A DNA stretch of 64,000 nucleotides from contig NC_029518.1 in assembly GCF_001577835.2 (NCBI RefSeq), positions 36,533,830 through 36,597,829 on the forward strand. Reading direction: 5' to 3'. Every line of letters begins with the position of its first letter. The first letter of the stretch is position 1. Made by a program: the position numbers and the translations under genes. Positions 12,319 to 23,449 of the stretch are shown piece after piece. The stretch is from Coturnix japonica (lineage: Eukaryota > Chordata > Aves > Galliformes > Phasianidae). The notes below the pieces were generated by a model, which had not been told where the DNA came from, searched no databases, and saw nothing but the letters and a program-made list of their open reading frames with translations.

Positions 12319-15300
12319 AATTGAAAGCGTATCATAACATGGCGGTCATGTCTTGTAAGCATTTGCAACAACAGATTCCTTGAGAGAGATCTCTTTTATT
12401 CTGGTAATTCGGTTTATCATAGAAAGTAGTTGGTTCTGCTGGCAGATATTATTAAATTCTCTGTGTGTGGTTTTGATTTCTGTTTGATTGTATTTCAGAT
12501 TTCCTAGGAATGAAGATAGTTGGTGAGCTGCTACGAAGGGCAGGTGCCTTTTTTATGCGACGTTCCTTCGGTGGCAACAGACTCTATTGGGCAGTTTTTG
12601 CTGAATATGTAAAAACTATGTTAAGGGTAAATACGTTATTGAGCTCTCAAAATGCATGCTTAAGAAATACTGCATTGCAGTGATTCAAGTAAAATAAGGG
12701 TGACGTTGTGCATAAAATTGGAAGTCTTCACTGATGGAGGAAATGCATTTTACCTTTAACATTAGAGTTAATGCTGGTGAGGAGCATGCATGTGCTACTA
12801 CTGCAGTTCAGCAGTGGGCATTTAACAGATTGGTGCTTCTCAGTTGCTTTGGATTGTGTACACATATCACATGACAGACAAAATACTTCTGCTAATTAAA
12901 CTACAGAGCTTGGCAAATACAACAGATGAGTACAGATTTGAAATGACTGAGGTTGGAGGTGGCATGTCTTCCATTAAAAAAGATATCTGCGTCTGTTTTA
13001 AATACCTTAAATTATTAGTGGGCAGTAAGGAAGAAATGTTCTAGTTTTTCTGACCAGCTTTTTGTTTGTTTTACTTTTGAAGAACGGCTACGCCCCAATT
13101 GAGTTTTTTCTTGAAGGAACTAGGAGCCGCACTGCTAAGACTCTGACTCCAAAGTTTGGTAAGTTTGTTGAGAACTTGGAACCTTTTATGATGATCTGTG
13201 TTTTCATTAGCCACTATGTTCTTCCTAAGTTCTTCAGACAAGAGGAGGTGTTGAAGTAGTGGGAAACTGGTGAGGTCTGTGAGTAGCAGAAAATACTAGA
13301 GTTAAAGTTCCACAGCTACATAAAGAAGATCACTGCATGTCTCTTACGCTCTGTTTTCTCTTCAGTTGTGTACTTTATTGCATAATTCTTCCCTCTTTTC
13401 TTTCTGGGAAAAAGACTTTCCCTTACCTTCTCAGAAATATTGTAGGTTAACTCTTTATAGAAGTCATAGGAAATCCTCAGAAAGAGATGGTCAAGAACAG
13501 AGCTGTACTTCTGAAAAGAGCACATATAGCTGTGTATTTGTGCACGTATTGCTTACATCCACCTTCTGTTTTAAAGCTTGGACAGTGTCTTCTGCATCTG
13601 CTTGCTCAAAGAGGATGAGAATGATGCACAGTTATTAGCAGTTTCTAAAATGTAAATATATCTTTTTCAAAGTGAAATTGCAGCTGCTCTTTTTTCCTTG
13701 AAAAGGAAAAGGGACTCACCTTCATTTATTTATTTTTTTTAATGTAACTTGCAGGTCTTCTCAGCATTGTGATGGAACCATTTTTTAAACGTGAAGTCTT
13801 TGACACGTACCTTGTTCCCATCAGCATCAGCTATGAGAGGATATTAGAAGAATCTCTTTATGCATATGAACTCCTAGGAGTCCCAAAGCCCAAAGAATCT
13901 ACATCTGTATGTAAATTCCTAAAGAACAGAACATAAGTGGTTGTATATGCATCCTGGAGCCCTAAAATTTGCTTTTTACTCTTTCCATTTTCTTAGGGGT
14001 TGTTAAAGGCCAGAAGAATCCTCAGTGACAACTTTGGTACCATACATATCTATGTTGGCCAGCCGGTATCACTTAGAACGTTGGCTTCTGGGAGAATCAA
14101 TCTATGCCCATATAATTTAGTTCCCAGGTACCAAATATTGTTATGGTTTATGCATGGGAAACCATTTATTTAATCCTCAAAATAATGAAATAATTAATTA
14201 CTTTTCTGTTTTACTTCTGTTTCACATTTTCTCACCTCAATGTCATCTTCAGTGAAGGTGTCTTGTCTGAACACAGGGTTATTGTGCTTCTGACTGGCTG
14301 TCTCTGAAACAAGTTGGTACTTCCATTGCTTTGTTCTAGGGGCAGGATATCCTATTTCAAAAGTCAATAGTGATATATGACCTGGGCAAAGCTCTGTTTT
14401 CTGAGAATTCAGTAGTTTTGTTACATAGAAGTTTCCTTTTCTTTCCCATCTTGCTTATTACTGCAAGCAGTTATGTGATCTCATAGTAAGGAAGATGGAG
14501 CTACGACTGGATGTGGTGACTGTGTAATCTGATGTATAAAATGTACTTTATTTGTTTGATTAATTTGAGGATAGCAAGTGTACAACATCAATACAGAGTT
14601 CTGATTCAAATGCTGTTGTGGATGTACTGACGTTTTGCTCTGTACTACTAGTGCAAAGAACTGCCCTGCAGATGTTAGGATCTGGGAGTGATACATAAAA
14701 GAAATAAGGAAGAGTGTGATTTGTATTCCAAATGTTGGAGCTTTTTAACCTCAAACTGCACTGCTGGGTGTTTTTTTCAGGCATCTTCCACAAAAGCCAA
14801 CTGAAGATATTCAAGAATTTGTCAGTGACGTAGCTTATAAAATGGAACTCCTGCAAATAGAAAATATGGTTTTGAGCCCGTGGGTGCTAGTTGCTGCTGT
14901 TCTGCTCCAGAATTTGCCTGCCATGGATTTTGAGCTTCTAATAGAAAAGACTGTGTGGCTCAAAGGCTTAACTCAGGCTTTTGGAGGATTCATTGAATGG
15001 CCTGGTATGCGTTGGAAATGTTATTTCTATTCCTTTTGTTGTTTATGAAGGGTAGATAATATTTTCCTGAAAACGGTGAATGGTGACAACTTCACAGATT
15101 GTTTTCGTAGGTGCTGAGTCATAAATGGATTTTAGCATAACCTAAAAATGATGCTAATGTATAAGGGGGTTTGTCTGTAGAATAAGGGGGTTTGGCTGTA
15201 GAATCACCTCTGGATCTTCTGATACTGAGAGGCTTATGAAAATGATGGCAAGGCTGGAGTACATTAACCAAAGGAACAAATAAGGTGCAAGGAGGTCCTA

Positions 15301-18300
15301 CATGAAAGCCAGCGGGAAAGGGTTTGAGATATATAAATACATATTTCTGCGAAAGACTGCGTTGGCTTCGATATGCCTGTATTGCTGTGATTGTGTAAAC
15401 TGTACTTTTGTGTTCGTTTAGCAATTTGTATTGTTTCTTTGCTTTCCAAACACTTTGTATTCAATGGAAGAACTTGATAAAGACTTGTTCGTCAGATTGA
15501 AAACTTACAGTGTTAGAAATGCCGAAGCAGAATTACTTCTCTATGGATAAATGTATCCATCAGGCAGTTCTAGCCTTTCAATTGGAGGCTCAGAATCTTT
15601 GTTCCAGAGACAAGGGAATTTCATTTTATTGTTAGAAAGTGGAAGAATTTAAAGAGTTCTAATTACAGAACTGTCTGAAATTTATTCTCTCTGTTTCATA
15701 CAACGCCTAGGATGAGAGCATTTTTCTAACTGAATGATGTAATAGTTGGCCTCTGTGATAAAGCTTAATGAAACACTGGTGCATTTTAGGCAGTTTCAAC
15801 AGAGGTATGTTCCCTGTTGTGTTTTCCTGATAGATAATCTGTGTGCCAAAAAAGCAGTTATGTCCGGCCTCACCCTGCACTCCAACATTGCGCGCCTCGT
15901 CAATGGCCACGTGGTCCTTAATGACAAAGGAGAAGAAGATGGAGCCGTAGGGGAAGTAGTCTTTAAGCGAGCTTTGGTCATCCTCATGTGTAGCACCTAC
16001 AGAAACCAGTTACTGAATGTGTTTGTGCGTCCATCTCTGGTGGCACTTGCCTTGCAAATGACACGCAGCTTAAGGAAAGGTATGTCTGGGTAGCTTGGAG
16101 AGTCCAGTGCCTTTGCTCCCTGCTCTGCCATCAGCAAGAGGAGCAGGAGGTTCCTGTGGCTGATAGTGGGAGGTACTTGAGAAAGTTATTTCAGGAGTCT
16201 GAATAAGGTCTCATGGCATAAAGTGAATGTATTGGGGGGAACAGCGGTATTTTGCTTGCCTTTCTTGTTTGTTTACCCCCTTATACTTTTGAAAGTAGGC
16301 ATATTCTGCTGAGAGAGCAGAGTTAAGATGAGATGATGCCTATTCTTGTTTATACTGTTCTGCAATCCAGAAGCCATTGAATTTAGAAGTGTCTGGGAGT
16401 TCTTGGGTTTATATGGCGTTTAATACATGCTCTGGGAAGCTTTGTTAATTCCTTTAAGTAACAACTGAATTCAGTACTTGCTGTTCCACTGTGGTGCTTT
16501 CAGCTGTATGTGTATGCAGTGCTTTGAATGACAGGTCCAAATTTTATCTAAGATAGATATTCCCTCTAAGATAAGGCTTAAATGACTTTTCAATGGCATG
16601 TTTTAAATTATGTTTTTAAACAACTGTGCTTTGCAATATTTTATTTCAGAGGAAGTCTACAGCAGCTTCAGCTTCTTGAGAGATGTTTTCTCTAATGAGT
16701 TCATCTTCTTTCCTGGTATTTCATTGAAGGTAAAAGCATCCCTTATTCAAAAGTAACGATAATCCATAGCACAGCCAGGTAGAGCAGCATCTGATTTTGG
16801 ATCTCACCTTAATGTGTGCTTTATGAGAAATACCTGCAGAGATAACAGCTTGATGTGTAACTGAGAGGGAGAACTTAAAAGAAGGTCAGAGCAGAGGTGT
16901 TCATTTGATTAGTTGCAAATTATTGTCTGAATCCAGCAGGTTGCATTTGCATTTGTTCGTTGTTTCTTTTTTTTCTTCTTCCTTCCTCCCTCCAACAGTG
17001 AAAAGCCAAGAACCTGAAATTGCCCAGTTCTGAACTATTACAATAAATCGAAGCAGAAGTTGGGCTTTTTATCGTGAAGCCACTAGTCTTCCAACACGGG
17101 TTTAAACATGAGCAGAGCAGTCTGGTCTGCTCTGTTCTTTTGCAGTTATGAAAGATGCATCAGACAGTGAAGGGAAAGGAAGAGTCTTAATGTAGGTCTA
17201 ATTGGATTCTTTCACACAGTGCTAAGTTCTATCTATATAGAACTGAAATCTATATCTTATAACTTATCTATATAGAACTATATATTATATCGGAAGCAAA
17301 ACAGGAATTCTTATTGAGGTTGTAGCACGGGTTCCTCATAGCTCTTGCAGAGTCTAGCTGAGAGGCAATGCTGCTCTAGTTATATATATATATATCTTTG
17401 ATGTTTCATGGTTGAGTTCTTTTCCATTTTTATTCCTGGCATTTACATTATTTTATAATCCATGTATTTGGATAGTATACTGTGAACTCTAGGATAGAAG
17501 TTCTTAAAGTAAAGCCTGGTTTTTAAACGTCACCAGTTGGAATCTCACAGGCTGTACCTTTTCAGCTCTGTGAAGGCTCTTGAAGTGAGAACCTAATTGC
17601 ACAAGGGTATCCCTAGTAGGGTTTAGTTGCACTGTATTTGCTTGAAAACTGCTTTCTTCACATCAGCCCCACTCCTGTATCAGCATTACTGAGACAAAGC
17701 CAGTATTGCCCTCTAGACTTTTCCCCATCTTCTTAGCCATCTTGTGGAGAGTCCCTAATAGTTTTACGTCTTATTTACTGCCAACTAGAGCCTCCAGATC
17801 CCTTCCTGCAGAGCTGCTTTCCAGCTGCTCATTCTCCCACTGTGTACGTATTTGCAGGGTTGCCCATCTCAGCTGTAGAACCCAATTCAGTATTGTTTTT
17901 AAGCTTCCTTAGTGTACCTTCCTGCATCAATGGAAACACTGAACTGTCCCTAAAATGGAGCCCAGTGGAACCCTACCAGTAACTGACATAACCCCATTTA
18001 ATGATGCAACTCACTCATAGTTGGTTGGTTTGTTTTTGGATAAAGCTCTGCACTTATTTAGATGCTAACAACTCAGCTGTGCTTCTCTCTCCCAGGATTT
18101 TGAGGAAGGATGTTTTCTTCTCACAAAATGCGATGCGATTCAAACAACTCAACAGGAAATCTACCCTACCGACAAAGGAAGTGCTGTAGTATCTTTCTTG
18201 TCAGCCATGTTCAGACCATTTGTGGAAGGCTATCAGGTATGATGTTCTTCAGAAAACTGGGCTTTTTATCCTGTGTTTTGTAGGAAAACTAGAAATGCAG

Positions 18301-19817
18301 AGATACTTGTGCACTGTAAATAGCAACTGATTTCATGGCTTCACATGGAGCGTGCTGCTGGCAGGCTCCATTGCTCTTTCTTACTGGGAGTTCTTATTAC
18401 ATTCCTTCTGTGGGCTGTCCCGTTCGGTTCAGAAATGAGTTTATATTGGTTTAGATTGCAAGAACAGAAGCATTAAATTAACATCTGAGGTTAACTATTA
18501 TAGTAATATTGAATCTTCTTTTAATATCTCACTCTTGTTAAACAGTAATAAGAATTTCAGGTGTTTAACAATACCTTGTACGTTCCTCTGCTAACTTTTC
18601 AAAGTATAACAATAGTTCTACTTTATAAGGACACGTTTGTTTGTACTTAAAAACAAATTGACAATCATTTTGTTTGTAAATGTTAGTTAATTTTCAGATA
18701 CCTGTCAAAAGAAACAAAAGAAGCCTTTACTGAGAAGCAGTTTATACCTGGAGTTCGCAACTTTGTTTTTCAGCTCCTTGAGAAGGGTACGTATGGCTGT
18801 TAGGCAGTGTTGTTTTACAAGTGTAATCTGTTAATGGGCAGCGATGAAGCTTTTATTTGTGTTTCTGCTTTTTTGTATGTAGGGACTACGCAGTGTTATG
18901 AAGCGCTGTCTTCTGACATGCAAAAAAATGCCTTAGCAGCTCTTGTGCAATTAGGTGCCGTGAAGAAGAAGAAACTGTAAGTAAAATTGGCTCTTTGGTA
19001 TGTACAAGACAAAGCGTGGCCTTACTGGCAATTCTTAATGACTGATCTATTAGTATTAAGCAGGATAGGAGCCATCCAGTTTCTTGAACACCATCCCACT
19101 GAAGGTTGATTTGGGCATACATGAGTTGTGGTGAAGATCTAGGTACTCCTAGATCTTCATTTATGATTAAAATACACAAATAAGGAATAATCACTGAAGA
19201 AACAGTCGTGTGCTTTTGTTTTTGAACCATAGGTCCAATGGATTCTCCTACAGTGTAAACCAAGAGACTATCCATAAAATCCTGGATGTGTTTGGTAAGT
19301 GACTTGAGTTATATCTGATTTGTTGGAAAGGCTCCTTGAGTTGTACAGGGATTTGGACAATGGGCATATAATAGACCTAGTGTCATTTCTTGCTGTTCCT
19401 TAACCGGTTTTCCCTGATATTTTGTCAGGTTTATCTGTAGAGAAATACTCATAGTATTTTAGGGGTTTGTTTGGTGTTGTTTTGCAATATTACTGTAGTG
19501 AAAGACCAATAAGGTTGGAAAAGACCACTGAGACCATCAAGTGTAACCACTGACACAACCCCGCCATGCCCACTAACCGTGTTGCTCAGTGCCACATCCA
19601 CACTGAGCACCATGGACAGTGACTCCACCACCTCCCTGGGCAGCCCTTCCCAAGAGCTTACTCCCAATATCCAATCTTCTCCATCTGAAATATCGCACAA
19701 CCCCGTTGGCCAAAGAAAACAACCCGTCGGATGGTTTATAACAGCATGTTGTGCTTTTTGCTTTCCTTGCCAGATGCCAGGACACCTGTACAGAAGCCCA
19801 TGGCTGCACGGCTCTGA
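4447..19817 (+). CDS. GNPAT: Glyceronephosphate O-acyltransferase (DHAPAT)
   Basis: Sixteen exons: 4447-4509, 6631-6822, 8662-8838, 9012-9141, 12499-12626, 13083-13158, 13755-13906, 13997-14127, 14781-15004, 15834-16079, 16650-16729, 18096-18236, 18687-18786, 18883-18976, 19233-19294, 19774-19817. Phases join without a break to give 679 residues; the human enzyme has 680. GNPAT acylates dihydroxyacetone phosphate inside peroxisomes, the first step of plasmalogen synthesis; human loss causes rhizomelic chondrodysplasia punctata type 2. The acyltransferase HX4D motif reads HRSYVD (about residues 160-165), and the substrate-binding block is FFLEGTRSR (about 238-246). The C-terminus is ARL, a PTS1-type peroxisomal signal (human AKL). 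The N-terminus is Ala/Gly-rich and unlike human. For exon 2 I chose the acceptor at 6630/6631 for its pyrimidine tract; 6552/6553 is also in frame and would add 26 residues. Intron 4 begins with GC. PDCD2 starts 390 bp downstream. Confidence 0.95.
9142..9147 (+). other. GNPAT: Non-canonical GC splice donor of GNPAT intron 4
   Basis: Exon 4 ends ATA G, and the intron starts gcaagt. Joining to the acceptor at 12498 gives GAT TTC CTA GGA ATG (DFLGM), exactly the family sequence. The nearest GT downstream (gtatgt at 9146) would shift the frame. The bases around it (AG before, GCAAGT after) fit the strict consensus of known GC-AG introns. Confidence 0.85.
9590..11465 (+). mobile_element. CR1 LINE, 5'-truncated, with reverse transcriptase remnant
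   Basis: About 1.9 kb of CR1 in GNPAT intron 4, sense to the gene. An open stretch at 10350-10787 translates to recognisable reverse transcriptase, including [17 protein letters not shown] and [18 protein letters not shown]. Flanking frames carry further RT/C-terminal pieces (CR1-typical [18 protein letters not shown]). Several frame changes and stops make it a dead copy. The 3' UTR portion starts near 11280 and fades after about 11465 without a clear 8-bp tail. Both ends are approximate. Confidence 0.85.
12165..12316. repeat. (TA)n/(TG)n compound microsatellite with 38-bp palindrome
   Basis: Alternating TA and TG runs lie about 180 bp upstream of GNPAT exon 5. The segment 12278-12315 is a perfect inverted repeat: TGTGTG, a TA core, then CACACA. 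It could form a hairpin or cruciform and is likely length-variable. Confidence 0.9.
15161..15202 (+). repeat. 21-bp tandem duplication in GNPAT intron 9
   Basis: Two adjacent 21-bp units (15161-15181 and 15182-15202) begin ataaggggg and differ by a single base (tct versus gct). It is a small local duplication of no evident function. Confidence 0.8.
19132..19159. repeat. Perfect 12-bp inverted repeat with 4-nt loop
   Basis: Arm TGAAGATCTAGG (19132-19143), loop TACT, arm CCTAGATCTTCA (19148-19159). It lies in GNPAT intron 14, about 75 bp before exon 15. The surrounding sequence is otherwise ordinary. Confidence 0.9.
19497..19690 (-). mobile_element. CR1 LINE 3' fragment
   Basis: Minus-oriented CR1 end in GNPAT intron 15. 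The plus strand shows the usual opening (ggttggaaaagacc), then the antisense of the conserved 3' UTR (cacctccctgggcagcc). It is diverged and 5'-truncated, and ends close to the terminal GNPAT exon. Confidence 0.8.
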
Positions 19818-20100
19818 GGCTGCATCCCCTCAGCACAGCCAGAATCCTGCTGCCACTGACAGACTGTGCTGCTGAGGGCTGCCGTTGATTTCTCTACTCA
19901 CTGTATTTTGTTGATTTGTTTTTCTTAATTGATTTTCTTTTTTTTTTTTAAATATCTATATGTATTTAAAGAGAAGTGCGCGGTAATGGAGGCTCCGATA
20001 CGTTTGTAACGAAGGAAGTGATTGATATTGATTGCTTTCAATTATTTCGTTGCCGTGCGATTGTACCGGGGAACCAGCCGAAGGCTTAACATTAAAACTA
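19818..20100 (+). other. GNPAT 3' UTR and GNPAT-PDCD2 spacer
   Basis: Only 390 bp separate the GNPAT stop from the PDCD2 start codon. No AATAAA is seen; the only common variant is ATTAAA at 20091-20096, already at the edge of the PDCD2 CpG-rich segment. A T-rich run precedes it at 19918-19960. The cleavage site of GNPAT therefore either uses a weak signal or lies within the PDCD2 promoter. Confidence 0.5.
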
Positions 20101-20850
20101 ACGCTGTTCAGAGTCCCGTCGCCGTGTGGCCGTTTGTTATCGCTGCACCGCCGTTCGTGGCCGTGTGGCGGCGCGGGGCTGGCCTGACTTCCTGCGCTGT
20201 GTGCAGCATGGCGGGCGGCGTGGAGCTGGGCTTCGCAGAGCCGGTGGGCCCGGACGGCGTCTGGCGGCTGCGCAGCGCCCAGTTCCCCAGCAAGGTCGGG
20301 GGGCGGCCGGCGTGGCTGGGCGAGGCCGGGCTGCCGGGTTCGGACGCGCTGCGCTGCGGCCGCTGCCTGCAGCCCCGCGCCTTCCTGCTGCAGCTGTACG
20401 CCCCGCTGCCCGGCCGCCCCGACGCCTTCCACCGCTCTCTCTTCGTCTTCGCCTGCCGCGGCGCCGCCTGTTACCGCCTGCCGGGCCCGGCGGGGCCGCT
20501 GTGCGGTGAGCCGGGGGCCGCGGGCGGGGAGGAGGGAAGCTCCGCTCGGCGCCGCGCTCACCTGCCGCTTGTTCCCTTCAGCGTTCCGGAACCAGCTGCC
20601 GCGCCGCAACGCCACCTACCCCGAGGAGCCGCCGTCCGAACGGCCCCCGCCGAGACCCGAGCCCATCCCGCGGCGGCTCCGCAGCGGCGCCGCTCTGTGC
20701 CGCGTGTGCGGCTGCCTGGGACCACGCGCCTGCGGCCGCTGCCGCCGCGCCGCCTATTGCGGACCCGAGCACCAGGCGATGGACTGGAAGCGGGGGCATC
20801 GCCGCTACTGCGGGACGGACCGGGATGCAGGTGGGTCTGGGCCCTGAAGT
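20100..20850. promoter_or_regulatory. CpG island, PDCD2 promoter and first two exons
   Basis: An abrupt rise in GC and CpG covers the PDCD2 start, exon 1, the short intron 1 (76 bp) and exon 2. No TATA box is evident. It is separate from the other two CpG islands in the window. Confidence 0.7.
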
Positions 20851-23194
20851 GAGGGTGAAGAGCGGATATGTGCCAGTGTTTATGGTTGGTCTAGCAGTGA
20901 TGCATAGGAAGTTCCGCACGAATGTGCGCAAGAACTTCTTCACGCTGAGAGTGACGGAGCACTGGAACAGGCTGCCCAGGGAGGTGGTGGAGTCTCCTTC
21001 TCTGGAGATATTCAAGACCCACCTGGACGCCTACCTGTGTGACGTGGTGTAGGGAGCCTGCTTTGGCAGGGGGGTTGGACTCGATGATTTCTGGAGGTCC
21101 CTTCCAACCCCTACAATTCTGTGATGTAGTTTGTATCTGCCTTTGTAACATTTGGGCTGTGTATTTTGCTACGTAGAACACTGTAGCAGCTACTTCTGGG
21201 TAGAAGAAACATGAGATGACCTTGTGAAGTTGTATCTGGTTTTTGTTTTACAGGTGCCACTGAGGACGCAGAGCAGGACCACAACGAATTCCTGTTTCCA
21301 GAATATGAGATTCTGATAGAACCCGAGGAAGCAGAGCTTCCTGCTGACAGCGCTGTGGATCCCAACAATGGGAAAGGAGCTGTGGGTGCATCCAAGGAAC
21401 TGGAACAAGAGGAAAGCAGAGTCACGAGCACTACAAGTAAGAAATAGATAAGTAGCAAAGCCTGCATTACATCTTTAAAACGTCCAATGCTGTAGTTGTT
21501 AAGTGCTCCTTGTAAACTACCCCTGACCAAAAGTTACATCTACGGTTGTTCATGGTGACTAATAAATGCATGCATGCATTAATATGCCACCAAAATTAGA
21601 GTGATGTAGCTAGGACTGAGAGCCAAGTGCTCTTAAGGATGTAATATTGCTTTTAACTTTTGCTTTCTTGTGTTAACTTGTAATCACTGTGTGTTTGTTT
21701 GTTTTCTTACTTAGGTGAAGCGTTAGATGAACAGACATTAGAAGCAATGGCAAAACATGAGACTAAAGAAGACAAGATCTTCCAAGCCTTTAAAGATCGA
21801 ATAACTGCTGAGCCAGAGCAGGTCAGAAGATGAAGCAGCCTTAGAACTTGCACAGCGTTGTGCTCCTGTAAAATGTCACACTTTCAATCCTTTCATTTCT
21901 TTCATACAGTGAATGATGGGAATGCCTTGTCATTCTCCATGCATCTCAATTAAGATTAATTATCTGCTGATAAGCTTCTCCATGAATGTGACTTAAAGGA
22001 ACAGACCTTCTTCCGCAGCCATCTTAAAGCTGCATCTGTGTTTTATAACACGATGTTCACTGAAATTGCTTAATTTCTGCTTCATTTTAGATAATCAGAT
22101 ACTGCAGAGGAGGAGAAGGCCCAGTCTGGGTATCGGGTGAAAATATTCCTGAAGAAAAAGATATCCCAAATTGCTCGTGTGGTGCCAAGAGGGTATTTGA
22201 ATTCCAGGTATGTAAATTAATTTAAAGATAATACCTTTAATACAGTACAGATTTAATGGAATTGAATTGTAGGGGCATACACTTCTAGCAAAGTAGTTGA
22301 AGTTGCTGCAGAATAACAGTGTTGACTTGTACAGAACACGTTTACTCTTCCAGCTGCTTTTCCCTATAGGATTTCTTTCACATACAGAAGGTAGATTCCC
22401 ATCCTATTAATTTGCACCCTATAGAAGCATTTGGGATGTGAACTGGAAGTACACTGAGCTGCAAGCATTCATAGAGCCACCAAGGTTGGAAAAGACCTAA
22501 AAGATCATCCAGTCCAACCGTTCACCTATTACCAATAGCTTCCACTAAACTATGTCCCTCAACACAACATCCAGTCATTCCTTGTACACCCCCCAGGGTC
22601 AGTGACTCCACCATCTCCCTGGGCAGCCCATTCCAGTACCTGACCACTCTTTCAGAGAAGTAATACTTCCTAATGTCCAGCCTGAAGCCATTCCCTCCAG
22701 TCCTATCACCAGTTATATGAGAGAAGAGGCCGACCCCCAGCTCACTACAACCTCCCTTCAGGAAGTTATAGAGAGCAATAAGGTCTCCCCTGAGCCTCCT
22801 CTTCTCCAGGCTGAACAATCCCAGCTCCCTCAGCTGCTCCTCATAAGGCCTGTGCTCCAAACTAGGAAATGGAAAGTAGCTGCTAAGTTTAACAATGCCC
22901 ATCTACAGAATTTGTAGTAGGCTTCAGTAGAGTCATGCCTTTGATTCCCTTGGCATCTAGTACGCTGTCAGGAAATGTAAACTCACTAGTTGTAACCTGT
23001 GCTTTTCCTTGAAGATAATGCCACAGCTCCTGAACCACCTTAAGGTTGACAGCCTTGGGGAGAGCATTGACTGGGGAACACTGGTGGTCTACACGTGTGC
23101 TGAGAACTGCAGTGCAGAAAACAAGTATGCTGAGGAGTTCATATGGAAACAAGACTTCTCTGTAGACTCTACTGAACTTCCATTAAGTTCCTAA
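20208..23194 (+). CDS. PDCD2: Programmed cell death protein 2
   Basis: Six exons: 20208-20505, 20582-20830, 21254-21436, 21715-21821, 22091-22207, 23015-23194. All introns are GT-AG and phases agree, giving 377 residues (human about 344). The N-terminal block reads VELGFAEPV and [14 protein letters not shown]. The MYND zinc finger spans about residues 139-176 ([23 protein letters not shown]) with its Cys/His ligands in place. The PDCD2_C domain at the end contains [23 protein letters not shown] and [16 protein letters not shown]. In animals PDCD2 is a dedicated chaperone of ribosomal protein uS5 (RPS2), acting in 40S assembly. The extra length relative to human comes from GC-rich exon 1-2 segments and an acidic insert in exon 3. 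CR1 pieces sit in introns 2 and 5. The gene converges on TBP. Confidence 0.95.
20885..21128 (+). mobile_element. CR1 LINE 3' end with intact tail
   Basis: PDCD2 intron 2. The sequence runs through the 3' CR1 landmarks: a gcactggaacaggctgccca motif, gttggactcgatgatt, then ccttccaacccc and the terminal attctgtgatg tail. It is relatively well preserved. It begins only 50 bp after exon 2, so the intron is mostly repeat. Confidence 0.9.
22468..22865 (-). mobile_element. CR1 LINE 3' fragment
   Basis: PDCD2 intron 5, antisense to the gene. The plus strand opens with catagagccaccaaggttgg and continues through cagtccaacc, ctccctgggcagccc and ttctccaggctgaac, the reverse of CR1 3' sequence. About 400 bp long. 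Confidence 0.9.
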
Positions 23195-23415
23195 GTTGAA
23201 TCATCTATATATTACACTTAGCTCATTTTTCAGTGCATCTGCAGGAAACTGAACTAACATCATTGATCCCAGTCTAACACTTGTCTTGGTATGGGATAGG
23301 AGATCCCTAAGCAACCTCTGTTATGCTCTAGAGGAGCAACTTGACGTCGGTAATAAAGCCAGATGCAGTTCTTCATGGAATTTCACTTCAGATCTCAACT
23401 CTGAATGTTTACTTA

Positions 23416-23425
23416 AATAAATAAA
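23416..23425 (+). terminator. PDCD2: Poly(A) signals of PDCD2
   Basis: Two overlapping AATAAA hexamers (23416-23421 and 23420-23425) lie about 225 bp after the stop, followed by a GT-rich stretch (ggactggtgtg). This fits a short 3' UTR. Confidence 0.75.
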
Positions 23426-23449
23426 GATTAAATGGTTTTGGACTGGTGT

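Noticed and set aside
20022-20852. 276-codon open frame across the PDCD2 start
   Set aside because: It begins upstream of the PDCD2 ATG and runs through the GC-rich intron 1. The true PDCD2 exons 1 and 2 are supported by splice sites and family residues.
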